This document shows positions 10,301 through 17,701 of a DNA stretch of 57,294 bases, in pieces; the stretch's first letter is position 1; the number at the start of each line of letters is the position of its first letter. A program made the position numbers and the translations under genes. The notes below the pieces were generated by a model, which saw only the letters and a program-made list of their open reading frames with translations, was not told where the DNA came from and did no database searches. Origin of the DNA: Bacillus sp. SD088 (lineage in GTDB: Bacteria; Bacillota; Bacilli; Bacillales; Bacillaceae_C); NCBI RefSeq assembly GCF_017355205.1, contig NZ_JADIJK010000031.1, positions 1 to 57,294 on the forward strand, in the 5' to 3' direction.

Positions 10301-10854
10301 GGGTAAATATCAATAATTCCCCCACGCATACTAAATTCACCTGGAGCACTGACCATATCTGTCCGTTGATATCCCATTTCTACAAATCGTAGTATCTCTT
10401 TCTCTACATTTAATTCTCCGCCAACCTCAATAGCCAGTAAATGTTTCTGCCATTCAGTTGGAGTAGGCAAAATTCTCCTCAGACCTGCAACAGGCACAAC
10501 AAAAACACCGGGCCGACCAGATGCCATATAATTCAGCGTCTCAATTCGTTGCGCACGTAGCTCAGGACTTGCGATACCAATTTCTGCGGCAATCAATTCA
10601 TTAGCCGGATAAAGAAATAAGCGTTCCTCACTCATTAATTGCTGCAAATCCTCATATATCTTCTGTGCTTGTAAAAGATTATGTGTCACGACAATGATTG
10701 ACTTCTCTGTATTATTCGCAACAGATGCAATAACGGCGGATCTTGCAGAACCGGTTAATCCCGAAACAAGCTGCTCTTCTAAATTCTCATCTATTCCTGA
10801 TAAAATTGATTGTATTTCTGTTTGTTGTGAAATTAAATTTGTTAATGCTTCCAT
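7339..10854 (-). CDS. mfd: Transcription-repair coupling factor
   Basis: 1171 residues, normal Mfd length. In order: UvrB-like N-terminal region, RNA polymerase interaction domain (YVVHVNHGIGKYLGIETLV near residue 500), the DEAD-type translocase with Walker A GDVGYGKTEVA and DEEQ box (VDEEQRFGVTHKEKLKQ), the helicase C motor with QLRGRVGR, and the C-terminal TRCF domain. It displaces RNA polymerase stalled at lesions and recruits UvrA. It follows fin, separated by a degraded family B repeat. Confidence 0.97.
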   Translation of the reverse strand: MEALTNLISQQTEIQSILSGIDENLEEQLVSGLTGSARSAVIASVANNTEKSIIVVTHNLLQAQKIYEDLQQLMSEERLFLYPANELIAAEIGIASPELRAQRIETLNYMASGRPGVFVVPVAGLRRILPTPTEWQKHLLAIEVGGELNVEKEILRFVEMGYQRTDMVSAPGEFSMRGGIIDIYPLTETDPIRIELFDTEVDSIRTFSLEDQRSKEKRERILIGPATESPVGSAQLKAIATKLEESLAKSLKKLRSQDAKERMAEKIGYDLEQLRNGQKPEQFFKYLSFDYDPAASLLDYLSTNGLLIFDEMSRIQEMNERLEKEEAEWYTSLLEQGEMVHDVPVSLQFSELLTTHRSQPKIYLSMFLRHIANTNPQNISNISCKPMQNFHGQMHVLKGEVDRWHHNQYSVIFLAPNQERAEKLHSVLEDYEIEAAVVKEPSIRDSGIQIMIGSLTTGFELQGSRMAVITEEEIFNKTTRKVKRKQKLSNAERIKSYSELQVGDYVVHVNHGIGKYLGIETLVINGVHKDYLHLRYQGSDKLYVPVEQIDLVQKYVASEGKDPKIYKLGGSDWKRVKKKVETSVKDIADDLIKLYAEREAAKGYAFSPDGDMQRELETSFPYQETEDQLRSIVEIKRDMEKERPMDRLLCGDVGYGKTEVAIRAAFKAIMEGKQVAFLVPTTILAQQHFETVKERFQDYPINISSLSRFRTRKQQTETTKGLKNGTIDIVVGTHRLLSKDVQFADLGLLIVDEEQRFGVTHKEKLKQLKANIDVLTLTATPIPRTLHMSMLGVRDLSVIETPPENRFPIQTYVMEYNGSLVKESIERELARGGQVYFLYNRVEDIERKAEEVSLLVPDARVAYAHGQMTETELESVILSFLDGEFDVLVTTTIIETGVDIPNVNTLIVHDADRMGLSQLYQLRGRVGRSNRVAYAYFTYRRNKVLTEVAEKRLQSIKEFTELGSGFKIAMRDLSIRGAGNLLGSQQHGFIDSVGFDLYSQMLKEAIDERRGEITQQQPPAFEVELELDAYIPDTYIKDGRQKIEMYKRFRNIDTLGELGELQEEMIDRFGDYPEQVELLFTVAEMKVYAKEAKLESIKQSKSEIAIHMSELGTGETDGSKVFKICSQFGRKVGLGMDGSQLKITIQIGKMNQQEWLEMVKKIMKELKTASR

Positions 10855-10880
10855 ACCTTACTCCTTTTTCTAAAAAGCTT

Positions 10881-10961
10881 TGACAAAAGCGCTAGCGCCC
10901 TTGTTAGCTCAAATGTCCTGAAACAAGAAAGTCCGGTTTTGACTTTTATTGAATCAGACCC
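10881..10961 (+). repeat. Degraded family B repeat
   Basis: In the fin-mfd gap: AAAAGCGCTAGCGCCC, then AAATGTCCTG and the central hairpin, whose arms at 10918-10933 and 10941-10957 keep GAAAGTC...GACTTTTATT pairing around a CGGTTTT loop. The loop and inner stem match the copy at 34656-34696. The tail is missing. About 240 bp lie between the genes and nothing else recognisable is present. Confidence 0.6.
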
Positions 10962-11062
10962 ACATTTAAATGTATAAAGTGAAACTTCAATCAGTGGGGG
11001 GATTATTGGTCCGTTAATGCGGGATAAAATACCCAATAATAAAAAGACTGATTTTGTTAACA

Positions 11063-11091
11063 GAAAAATGCTTTGGATAACAGTCCAAAGC
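11063..11091 (-). terminator. Rho-independent terminator after fin
   Basis: GCTTTGGA...TCCAAAGC stem (11070-11091) with a six-base loop, followed on the minus strand by ATTTTTCTG. It begins 2 bp beyond the fin stop codon. Confidence 0.75.
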
Positions 11092-11093
11092 GT

Positions 11094-11324
11094 TTAATGA
11101 ATAAAAAAGTCATACTGATGCAAATCAGGGTTTTTCTCAAAAGCCTTTTGGCAATTCTCACAAATAGTTTGAATTTGGATATCTCCATTTCCACTATAAG
11201 TGATCATTTCTTGTCTTTCAATCTCATTTAATTGATGAATACCTAATTCTTCCTCTGTAAGTAGTTCACCATCAATTTTTCCAACTTCTGTAGCACAATG
11301 ACGGCAAAAATACTGAACCTTCAT
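11094..11324 (-). CDS. fin: Anti-sigma-F factor Fin
   Basis: 76 residues, the usual Fin (YabK) size. Two zinc-binding pairs are visible: CRHC at residues 7-10 and CENC near residue 56, joined by a conserved stretch (HQLNEIERQEMITYSGNGD). In B. subtilis Fin is made in the forespore and binds core RNA polymerase to help switch from sigma-F to sigma-G. Position between pth and mfd matches. RBS GGAGG precedes the ATG. Confidence 0.9.
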   Translation of the reverse strand: MKVQYFCRHCATEVGKIDGELLTEEELGIHQLNEIERQEMITYSGNGDIQIQTICENCQKAFEKNPDLHQYDFFIH

Positions 11325-11394
11325 AAAAACGCGCCTCCTTACAAAAACAATCGGTTCATATAGTATGAACAGGTTTGTAAAGAGTTATTCATCA

Positions 11395-11955
11395 TTAGAT
11401 ATTAAACTGATTCATCACTTCAAGAAATGGCTTTTCAAACCAAGCCTCACAAGCATCCGCACACTTATCAATCACAGGCTGCATGTGTTGCCATTCTTCT
11501 TTATGGAATTCCCCTAATACATAATCCGGTACAGTCATGCCCGTAGGCGGACGATTAATCCCCACGCGAATTCGATTAAATTCTTGTGTACCCAAATGGG
11601 CAATCATTGATTTTATGCCATTATGGCCACCAGCACTTCCTTTTTGTCGCAAACGAATCTTCCCTACCGGTAAATCTAAATCATCATAAATCACTAATAA
11701 ATCTTCTTGCTTTATATCAAAATAGTCCATCATAGGGCGAATACAGTCTCCCGATAAGTTCATAAAGGTGAGAGGTTTTACAAGAAGAATCTTTTCTCCA
11801 TTATGGTGAAGCAAAGAATACACCCCATTAAATTTTGCCTTTGTTAACGGGATACCATATCGATCAGCCAATTGGTCTACCACTTCGAAGCCAATATTAT
11901 GCCTTGTTCGATTATATGATCGACCCGGATTTCCTAATCCAGCAATTAATTTCAT
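11395..11955 (-). CDS. pth: Peptidyl-tRNA hydrolase
   Basis: 186 residues. It releases peptides from peptidyl-tRNA that drops off ribosomes. Family signatures: GLGNPG at residue 6, NRTRHNIGF with the catalytic His near residue 20, FMNLSG near residue 65, and YDDLDLP with the catalytic Asp near 93, then GSAGGHNG. In B. subtilis this gene (spoVC) is essential and is linked to ctc as here, although here 628 bp of repeats separate it from the L25 gene. Confidence 0.96.
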   Translation of the reverse strand: MKLIAGLGNPGRSYNRTRHNIGFEVVDQLADRYGIPLTKAKFNGVYSLLHHNGEKILLVKPLTFMNLSGDCIRPMMDYFDIKQEDLLVIYDDLDLPVGKIRLRQKGSAGGHNGIKSMIAHLGTQEFNRIRVGINRPPTGMTVPDYVLGEFHKEEWQHMQPVIDKCADACEAWFEKPFLEVMNQFNI

Positions 11956-12039
11956 CTTTTATACACTCCAATATATCACACAATGACCATTCCCTTTATT
12001 ATACAGGAAAGTCGATCCTAAGAGAACTGCCTTTTTAAG

Positions 12040-12246
12040 AACAAAAGCGCAAGCGCCCGTTTAGCGACGTACAAACTTTTTAGGGTTCTGACGAGATAAA
12101 GGAAACACCATGAGCTTGGAAAGCGAATGGATGTTGACTTATCGTAGGAAGAAACCGAAAGTTTGCTAGTCGCTGGGCGCTGGAGCTGGATGTCAAGCCG
12201 CAACGTAAACAGTTATCCACAGGCCAAGAATTTTATAGTTTCCTTA
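12040..12246 (+). repeat. Family A interspersed repeat with DnaA-box tail
   Basis: Starts AAAAGCGCAAGCGCCCGTTT and ends with a tail reading through TTATCCACA (12213-12221) to TTTTATAGTTTCCTTAACA. The arms pair: GCGCCC...AGCGAC with GTCGCTGGGCGC, and GTACAAACTTT with AAAGTTTGCTAG, so the whole element folds into a long imperfect hairpin. Close copies are at 42050-42250 and 54453-54657, and inverted ones at 37390-38073. Together with the next element it fills the pth-ctc gap. Confidence 0.85.
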
Positions 12247-12460
12247 ACAACAAGAAAAGCGCAAGGCGCCCGCCTATCGGCGACAAGCAAATGTTCTGAG
12301 ACAAAGAAAGGCGTTCTTTGCCCTTCATTGGCTCAGGTTATTTGACCTCGAGCCGATGGCGCCTGGAGCTAGACAACGAAACTCAAAATTACAACTTATC
12401 CACAAGCGACAATTTTATAGTTTCCTTAACAAGAACAAAAGCGCAAGCGCCTTGGTTTTA
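12247..12460 (+). repeat. Family B interspersed repeat directly joined to family A copy
   Basis: Begins within the preceding tail (AACAACAAGAAAAGCGCAAGG), has a central imperfect hairpin (CTGAG at 12296 to CTCAG at 12335), ends GGCGCCTGGAGCTAGAC, then a tail with a second perfect TTATCCACA (12396-12404). It then runs into a third element start (AAAAGCGCAAGCGCC at 12436) that is cut short. The segment 12290-12430 is repeated almost exactly at 23925-24065. Confidence 0.85.
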
Positions 12461-12520
12461 GGTAGATCCGCCATTAGCCAAATTTTTTATCTTTTTTAAT
12501 CTTGTAAAAGAGCACAGCGA

Positions 12521-12547
12521 TAAAGCGCAGCCTTGCTTCGGCTGCGC
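12521..12547 (-). terminator. Terminator after the L25/Ctc gene
   Basis: Perfect 8 bp GC-rich stem GCGCAGCC...GGCTGCGC with a seven-base loop. Only TTTA follows on the minus strand, so the T-tract is weak, but the hairpin is 37 bp beyond the stop codon. Confidence 0.6.
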
Positions 12548-12583
12548 AGTCTCACTTTTATATAATCAAAACCTTGTTTATAA

Positions 12584-13210
12584 TTATTCTTCAGAAGACT
12601 TGTCTTCACCAATGACTTCCGGTTCAGCTTGAGTATCTGAATCAGTAGATTCTTCCACTTCTTCCCTCGGTGGCTGTACAGTGACAATTGTTTCTACTTC
12701 TTCATGATTAATCGTGATATTATATTTATCTTTAATATCTCCCACTGTTATGGTGTCACCGATTTGTTGATCTGTAACATCCACTTCGAAGACTTCTGGG
12801 ATATTGCTTGGTGTTGCTGTCACACTTAGTTCGTATAGGACTTGCTGGGTGACGCCACCTTGCTTAGCACCTTCCGCTTCCCCAACTAGTTCAACACGCA
12901 CAAGAGCATCCATTTCTTGTTTCATATCAACCGCTAGAAAATCGGCATGTGTTACTTCATTTTTAATTGGATCTTGTTGATATTCATGTAGAATAACATT
13001 GGTTTTCTTTCCATCCAGATCTAAAGCAATAACACCATTTCTTCCGACCTCACGCATCGTTTTAATAAATTCAATGCTATTGATGAAAATAGGTGTATTT
13101 TCAACTCGGTAACCGTATACAACGGCGGGGATATCTCCACGCTCGCGAATTTCTGTTAATTGTGAACGACGTCCGTGTTCACGACGATTTGCAGCTAAAA
13201 CTGATTCCAT
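12584..13210 (-). CDS. ctc: Ribosomal protein L25 / general stress protein Ctc
   Basis: 208 residues from the ATG at MESVLAANRREHGRR; an upstream in-frame start would add MREVVSL without a better RBS. It is the two-domain TL5/Ctc form: an N-terminal 5S rRNA-binding L25 domain (about 1-90) and a C-terminal domain, ending in an acidic tail typical of the long form. A sigma-B-type promoter 48 bp upstream supports a general-stress role as in B. subtilis. The usual neighbour prs is displaced by an insertion of about 4 kb. Confidence 0.93.
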   Translation of the reverse strand: MESVLAANRREHGRRSQLTEIRERGDIPAVVYGYRVENTPIFINSIEFIKTMREVGRNGVIALDLDGKKTNVILHEYQQDPIKNEVTHADFLAVDMKQEMDALVRVELVGEAEGAKQGGVTQQVLYELSVTATPSNIPEVFEVDVTDQQIGDTITVGDIKDKYNITINHEEVETIVTVQPPREEVEESTDSDTQAEPEVIGEDKSSEE

Positions 13211-13257
13211 TAATGACACGACCTCTCGCAATTATTCAAAATACTATACTTCTATCT

Positions 13258-13283
13258 ATACCCTACCACATTAGAAAATAAAC
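13258..13283 (-). promoter_or_regulatory. Sigma-B-type promoter for ctc
   Basis: On the minus strand: GTTTAT (13283-13278), 14 bp spacer, GGGTAT (13263-13258). This matches the sigma-B pattern GTTTaa-N12-15-GGGTAT, and ctc is a classic sigma-B gene in B. subtilis. Start of transcription would be about 40 bp before the ATG. Confidence 0.75.
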
Positions 13284-13398
13284 TTCTAATGAAAAGGTTT
13301 CAAATTCGGAAATACTCTGAATATGCGGAATTAAAAAGTAAGTCTTAGCTTTCTAGAAAAAGCAGTTTGAACACAATTAGATTTCGTTTTCAAACATT

Positions 13399-14808
13399 TT
13401 ATTGCTGGGCTTTCGCATCTTCAACAGCAACATTGATCTCTTCTTCCAGTTCTCTTAATGCTGTATTCACATCAATGTCTGTTTCTGCTAATTTCAAGAT
13501 TGTTTCATCATAATTAACGAATGAATCCCAACGGCTAACTTGTTCATATTCGGCTGGTGTCCGCTGATAAAATGCTAGGACATTCTTGCCTTCATAGCCC
13601 GGATCGTCCTGTCCATATTGTGCTTCCAGCTCTGCATCAATATAAGCAGGCCCACCAGCTGCCGTACGTGCCCTTCTTGTTTGGTTTTCTTTCGAGACGT
13701 ATTCCATCAACACTTCAAAAGCAAGCTCAATATTGTCACTATGCTTATTAATCATCATTGGTGTCGTTCCGAGATAATGCCCCGTATCTGGCTGCTCTTT
13801 CCAAACTGGCTGTGGAGCAATTTCAATATTTTCTCTTGTATACTCCATTTCTCCATATTCCCCAGTTAAGAAAGATTGCCAATCAATCGCCATAGCTGCC
13901 ATATTATCCTGGAACATATTGCCATCATGATCCTTTTGCCACTCGTAGATACTAGGAATTCGATAATATTTATAAAGCAATTCAAAGTATTGCTTAAAAC
14001 GCGGGTCTTCTGTCACAAGAGACTCTCCAGTCTCAGAATCAGTCGCATTAATGGCTAGTTGACGCAGTGGCAAAGAAATGGAAGAGCCGCGAACAGAGTC
14101 GCTTCCGCTTAACTGCAAACCAATATAATTGATTCCATTTCGTTCTCCTGTCATCTCTCGCGCTAAATCAAGTAATTCGTCCCAAGTCATACTCTCTTCT
14201 GGATCAGGATAAGGCACCCCGAACAGATCAAAGATTTCTTTGTTGTAATATAGTGTGGCATAACCCGTTCCATCCGGCATACCGATTAATCGCCCTTCTC
14301 CAGCTGGATCGAGCGCTCTGATATGTGCCACAAGCCCAGGATCAAGGCTGTCTAAATCAAAACCAAACTGTTCAACTAGATCATCTAAAGGAAGTAGCAT
14401 ATCTAAATCTTCTAATATATGCACCCCTCCGCCTGTAATAATATCCGGTGTTACACCACTAGCCATAACCTCTTGCAGGTTCTCAGACGTTACATCACTT
14501 TGAATATGTTGAAGTGACACATGACCCATCTTATGGTTCACTAACCCCATTCGATCCTGCATTCGCTCCTCATCCCAGCGATCCACCATCGTGATCACAA
14601 CGGGCTCTTCTTCATTTGTCGCTTCTTCTTGCGATGATTCTGCAGAATCCTCTTGTAAATCAGGGGCGATAATTTCTGATGCACCGCTGCTGCCATTATT
14701 GTTTGAACAAGCCATTAACACCATTCCTATCAATCCTAAAAGAACAAGTAACTTTATTGGCTTAAAGATGTAGGCATCTTCTTCCCTCTCTCCATTAAAA
14801 GTAAGCAC
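13399..14808 (-). CDS. Extracellular solute-binding lipoprotein (family 1 type)
   Basis: Up to 469 residues. A lipobox (VLMACS) follows a hydrophobic segment, then an acidic linker and a periplasmic-binding fold with MTWDELLDLAREMTG and NYIGLQ typical of sugar or polyol binding proteins. The C-terminal DIDVNTALRELEEEI is shared with the next gene (DINTVLREAEEEA), so the two are old paralogues. No permease or ATPase lies nearby. The GTG start at 14808 is doubtful: the residues before FKPIKLLVLL do not look like a signal peptide, and the best RBS-ATG nearby (14776) is one base out of frame (see findings). Confidence 0.8.
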   Translation of the reverse strand: MLTFNGEREEDAYIFKPIKLLVLLGLIGMVLMACSNNNGSSGASEIIAPDLQEDSAESSQEEATNEEEPVVITMVDRWDEERMQDRMGLVNHKMGHVSLQHIQSDVTSENLQEVMASGVTPDIITGGGVHILEDLDMLLPLDDLVEQFGFDLDSLDPGLVAHIRALDPAGEGRLIGMPDGTGYATLYYNKEIFDLFGVPYPDPEESMTWDELLDLAREMTGERNGINYIGLQLSGSDSVRGSSISLPLRQLAINATDSETGESLVTEDPRFKQYFELLYKYYRIPSIYEWQKDHDGNMFQDNMAAMAIDWQSFLTGEYGEMEYTRENIEIAPQPVWKEQPDTGHYLGTTPMMINKHSDNIELAFEVLMEYVSKENQTRRARTAAGGPAYIDAELEAQYGQDDPGYEGKNVLAFYQRTPAEYEQVSRWDSFVNYDETILKLAETDIDVNTALRELEEEINVAVEDAKAQQ

Positions 14809-14966
14809 TCTTCGCTAGCGCTTTCCCATCAAAATATATTCCAGACAGAACCTCCACCCTATATACCGAAGAGTGGTGCACCCTTTCTGCTGTTATTTGA
14901 ATTGAAGATTATTGCAATATACTCAGCTTAAAAGGAACATGGCCCTTAAACAATTATCTCATCAGG

Positions 14967-16301
14967 TTAATTTTCTTTCTCTTGTAACTCTTGGACTTTT
15001 TTATCTGCTTCTTCTTCCGCTTCGCGGAGAACCGTATTAATATCTACTTTGTCAATCGCAAGCTTGCGCTGGGCCTCTCCTAAAATAGAGTAAATATCAG
15101 CGTCATACAGTGTCGGTGTTGGAGTTGGGGCTGGCTCAACAGAAAATATATCATCGAGTACCTCTTGTTCATATAAACCTGCTCCTTCTGCATAAGCCCC
15201 GCGAATTTCTTCATTATCAAGTACACTCAAACGAAGCACCTCTTTCCCAAGATATGTTTGCGCCTCCTCTGTCACAAGCTCTGCCACTGCGAGCATTGCC
15301 GCTTCGCGATTTTCAGCTGTTTCAGGTACTAAAAATAAATGATAGTCAATTTCTCTTCCAAGGTCTGGATTCTCAGATGTTGTTGGAAAGCTTGTAAGGC
15401 CCCAGTTTACTCCAGTTTCCTCCATGATAGGAATCCGACTTGTAAAGGCAGCAAACCAATATGGCACCATCGCCAAGCGCCGCTCTTCCATAAAATAATT
15501 GAAATTATAATTATACTGTTCCTCGTTTACAACCCCGGGCATCTGGTATAACTGTTCAAGCTGTCTAAAAATCTCTTGATATTCAGGTGTATTAATGGTT
15601 GCCTTGCCATTTTCATCGACAACTGGCAGGGATCTTGGGCGAGACATGATTTGCGGCCCTCCTGGAGAGAATCCAATATAATCTGTTCCACCGACATTTC
15701 CTGTCACCTGTTTAGACAGCTCGATCACCTCATCCCATGTCATCCCTGACTCTGGATAAGAAACACCAAATTGATCAAAAATATCTTTATTATAAGCAAG
15801 GACTCCTTGGTTCATAGAAACAGGCATTCCATAAATAGCTCCTGGTTTCCCTGTCAGCTCCGCAAAACTATTCAGGTTTTCTACAATAGCCGGGTTAAAC
15901 TGATCGAGAGAGAGGCCACTTGTCTCAAAAAACTCAGACATGTCCCCTACGAGCTCCATGTCAATCTGCTCTAATAAGCTATAATTACTGGTTGCAATCA
16001 AATCAGGCACCTTACCAGATGCAATCATTTCTTCGATATTGACGTCTTTCAACATCTCGATCGAGAGATTCCGATACTTTTCAAGGGCTGGAGCAAATAA
16101 CTCATCGGCCATCTCCTGATCAATAATCCCCATCGCCTTATTCCAAAGCGTTAATGTAACAGGTTCATCGAATACAGATTCATCCACTACTTCTGCTTCA
16201 TTTGCATCATTTTCATCCCCACTTGTGTCTTGAGCACCATTCTGACAGCCAACTAATAACATAACTATGAAACCAAGATACACAACTAGTGACTTCTTCA
16301 T
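14967..16301 (-). CDS. Extracellular solute-binding lipoprotein (family 1 type)
   Basis: 444 residues with a clear lipoprotein signal (MKKSLVVYLGFIVMLLVGC, Cys19) and an acidic linker. MTWDEVIELSKQVTG and TDYIGFSPGG match the paralogue downstream. GAGGGG precedes the ATG. Transcription appears to start at a promoter overlapping a cre box and to pass through a terminator hairpin preceded by GGGTGGAGAC, next to the glpP antiterminator gene. This suggests control by CcpA and GlpP and a ligand linked to glycerol metabolism, for example glycerol phosphate or a glycerophosphodiester. The ligand is inferred only from regulation. Confidence 0.85.
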   Translation of the reverse strand: MKKSLVVYLGFIVMLLVGCQNGAQDTSGDENDANEAEVVDESVFDEPVTLTLWNKAMGIIDQEMADELFAPALEKYRNLSIEMLKDVNIEEMIASGKVPDLIATSNYSLLEQIDMELVGDMSEFFETSGLSLDQFNPAIVENLNSFAELTGKPGAIYGMPVSMNQGVLAYNKDIFDQFGVSYPESGMTWDEVIELSKQVTGNVGGTDYIGFSPGGPQIMSRPRSLPVVDENGKATINTPEYQEIFRQLEQLYQMPGVVNEEQYNYNFNYFMEERRLAMVPYWFAAFTSRIPIMEETGVNWGLTSFPTTSENPDLGREIDYHLFLVPETAENREAAMLAVAELVTEEAQTYLGKEVLRLSVLDNEEIRGAYAEGAGLYEQEVLDDIFSVEPAPTPTPTLYDADIYSILGEAQRKLAIDKVDINTVLREAEEEADKKVQELQEKEN

Positions 16302-16336
16302 TACCCCTCAATCCCCTCATCGTTTTGTGTTTTATC

Positions 16337-16413
16337 CGGAAAACAGAAAACAACCCTAATACGAATTGACAAATATCAATTCGCATTAGGGTTGTCTCAG
16401 TTCGTCTCCACCC
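16337..16413 (-). promoter_or_regulatory. Candidate GlpP-dependent leader with terminator, upstream of solute-binding gene
   Basis: Reading the minus strand: GGGTGGAGAC (16413-16404), nine bases ending in TGAGA, then a 19 bp stem (16394-16376 with 16369-16351, one mismatch) built on AACCCTAAT/ATTAGGGTT, then GTTTTCTGTTTT. This is a terminator placed between a promoter and the gene. The same GGGTGGAGAC-TGAGA-AACCCTAAT order recurs at 17440-17533. The adjacent gene encodes GlpP, which in Bacillus antiterminates at leader terminators. Confidence 0.7.
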
Positions 16414-16481
16414 GGATTTTTATTATTCTATTAAACTGCGATAATAAGCGCTAGATTCCTGCGCTGGAAATCTTATTACTC

Positions 16482-16510
16482 ATTATCGTTGAAATCGTTT
16501 ACAATTTCAA
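16482..16510 (-). promoter_or_regulatory. Sigma-A promoter overlapped by a cre box
   Basis: On the minus strand: TTGAAA (16510-16505), 17 bp, GATAAT (16487-16482). The spacer is TTGTAAACGATTTCA (16504-16490), a full match to the CcpA cre consensus WTGNAANCGNWNNCA. CcpA bound here would block the promoter, so glucose should repress the solute-binding genes downstream. Confidence 0.8.
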
Positions 16511-16529
16511 GTCCCTTTTTTATATTTCT

Positions 16530-17069
16530 TTAGTCATCGCTGATATGGCTAGCTGAAACAGCTGCTGCTCCTGCCTGCAAAGCTGCATTCATTTCTTCCT
16601 TTGTTTTGAATAAACCACCTGCCACCACAGGAAAAGGGACACTGTTGACTAGCTCCTTAATCACACGCGGCATCAAGCCTGGCATCGCCTCTATAGCATC
16701 TGGCTGGATTTTGATTGCTGTCTCAATTGCCTTTTCCATTGCATGTGTGTCAATAAGGAAAATACGCTGAACCGTTTTTAATCCATTTTTCTTACCTTGA
16801 ATAATTGATTGACTCCGTGTGCTAATAATACCATCTGGCGCAATCACTTCAGCAACATAACTCATACCATCCTGTGTATGGCTCTCAATCCCAGTAATAA
16901 AGTCAACATGGACAAACACGGTCTTGCCTGCATTTTGCAAATGATAAACATACTCTGGTAATTCCATCATTTTCCCAGTTAATAAAAAGATGGTCTGATA
17001 AGATGATTTCAGGCATTCGTCGGCCTGGTCCCAATTTGTTATTGTATAGATATAAGGCTGTTTAAACAT
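16530..17069 (-). CDS. glpP: Glycerol-3-phosphate-responsive antiterminator GlpP
   Basis: 179 residues, typical GlpP length. The fold is a TIM-barrel; visible blocks are VFVHVDFITGI near residue 50, DGIISTRSQSI near 85, and PDAIEAMPGLMPRVI followed by PFPVVAGGLFKTKEE, the GlpP signature region. In B. subtilis GlpP binds glycerol-3-phosphate and lets polymerase pass terminators before glpFK, glpD and glpTQ. None of these genes is near; the neighbours are two solute-binding proteins. RBS AAAGGAG precedes the ATG. Confidence 0.92.
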   Translation of the reverse strand: MFKQPYIYTITNWDQADECLKSSYQTIFLLTGKMMELPEYVYHLQNAGKTVFVHVDFITGIESHTQDGMSYVAEVIAPDGIISTRSQSIIQGKKNGLKTVQRIFLIDTHAMEKAIETAIKIQPDAIEAMPGLMPRVIKELVNSVPFPVVAGGLFKTKEEMNAALQAGAAAVSASHISDD

Positions 17070-17197
17070 ATAATTGCTCCTTTATCTCAAAATAATATCC
17101 TAACATTCTGTTAGTTATTGCTCCCGCATGGCTATATCTCTTTCAGCAAGATTAAAACTAGTATTGAGGATGTCACATCTGCTATCCCCTCCCCTAA

Positions 17198-17440
17198 CAT
17201 CTCCTTAAATGTTCTGGGCCAAAGATAGGCATTCTTTGCCTATCTTTGGCCCAGGTTAAAGTAGAACATCAGCTAAAAGCATGCGCCTGGCAGCAGACTC
17301 AACTGACATCCTGCCTTCATCTGCACTAGTACACCTGTGCGTCGTAACGCCGATGGACTCGCCTCACACCGATGGCGCTTAGAGCTAGACATCGAACACG
17401 ATATCATACAAGTTTACCCACAAACTAGGATTTTATTGTT
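17198..17440 (+). repeat. Family B repeat between the leader element and glpP
   Basis: The central hairpin is a perfect 17 bp stem, CTGGGCCAAAGATAGGC (17214-17230) with its complement (17238-17254), loop ATTCTTT. The right end has GATGGCGCTTAGAGCTAGAC and the tail with a one-mismatch DnaA box TTACCCACA (17414-17422). The left end (AGCGCAAGCGCC) is lost. It separates a candidate GlpP leader (17440-17533) from glpP. Confidence 0.75.
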
Positions 17441-17533
17441 TTGAAAAACAAAAAAACCCTAATTGAAGAAAGGATCAACACAAAATGCAAGCATATCCTT
17501 TGTTCAATTAGGGTTTTCTCATAGTCTCCACCC
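17440..17533 (-). promoter_or_regulatory. Second candidate GlpP-type leader terminator
   Basis: On the minus strand: GGGTGGAGAC (17533-17524), seven bases ending TGAGA, then a stem of about 22 bp (17516-17494 with 17474-17453, one internal G-G mismatch) built on AAACCCTAATTGAA, then a T7 run and TTTTTC. It is a strong terminator downstream of prs, with the same 5' motif and spacing as at 16337-16413. The gene it once controlled may be glpP itself or a lost gene. Confidence 0.7.
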
Positions 17534-17638
17534 AAATGTCCATATGTCAGCCACTTTTATAGATGCTCTTATTCGCATTTTTCTATATCCATTTTCACTG
17601 TCAATTGGGCTTTTAAGTGTTACAAATAAAGATAGAGG

Positions 17639-17682
17639 AAGAAAGGATCTAAAACCTAAAAACAAGATTTTGATCCTTTCTT
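17639..17682 (-). terminator. Probable terminator after prs
   Basis: An 11 bp perfect stem AAGAAAGGATC/GATCCTTTCTT with a 22-base loop, starting 20 bp beyond the prs stop. The T-tract is imperfect (CCTCTATCTTT). Confidence 0.5.
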
Positions 17683-17701
17683 TCAATTAAAATTCAAACA
17701 A

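Noticed and set aside
12092-12345. Short open frames inside A and B repeats
   Set aside because: They recur only because the repeats recur, have no RBS, and change frame between copies.
17463-17690. Open frame of 75 codons on the plus strand
   Set aside because: It spans the leader terminator and the prs terminator hairpins, has no RBS or recognisable domain, and lies over regulatory structures.
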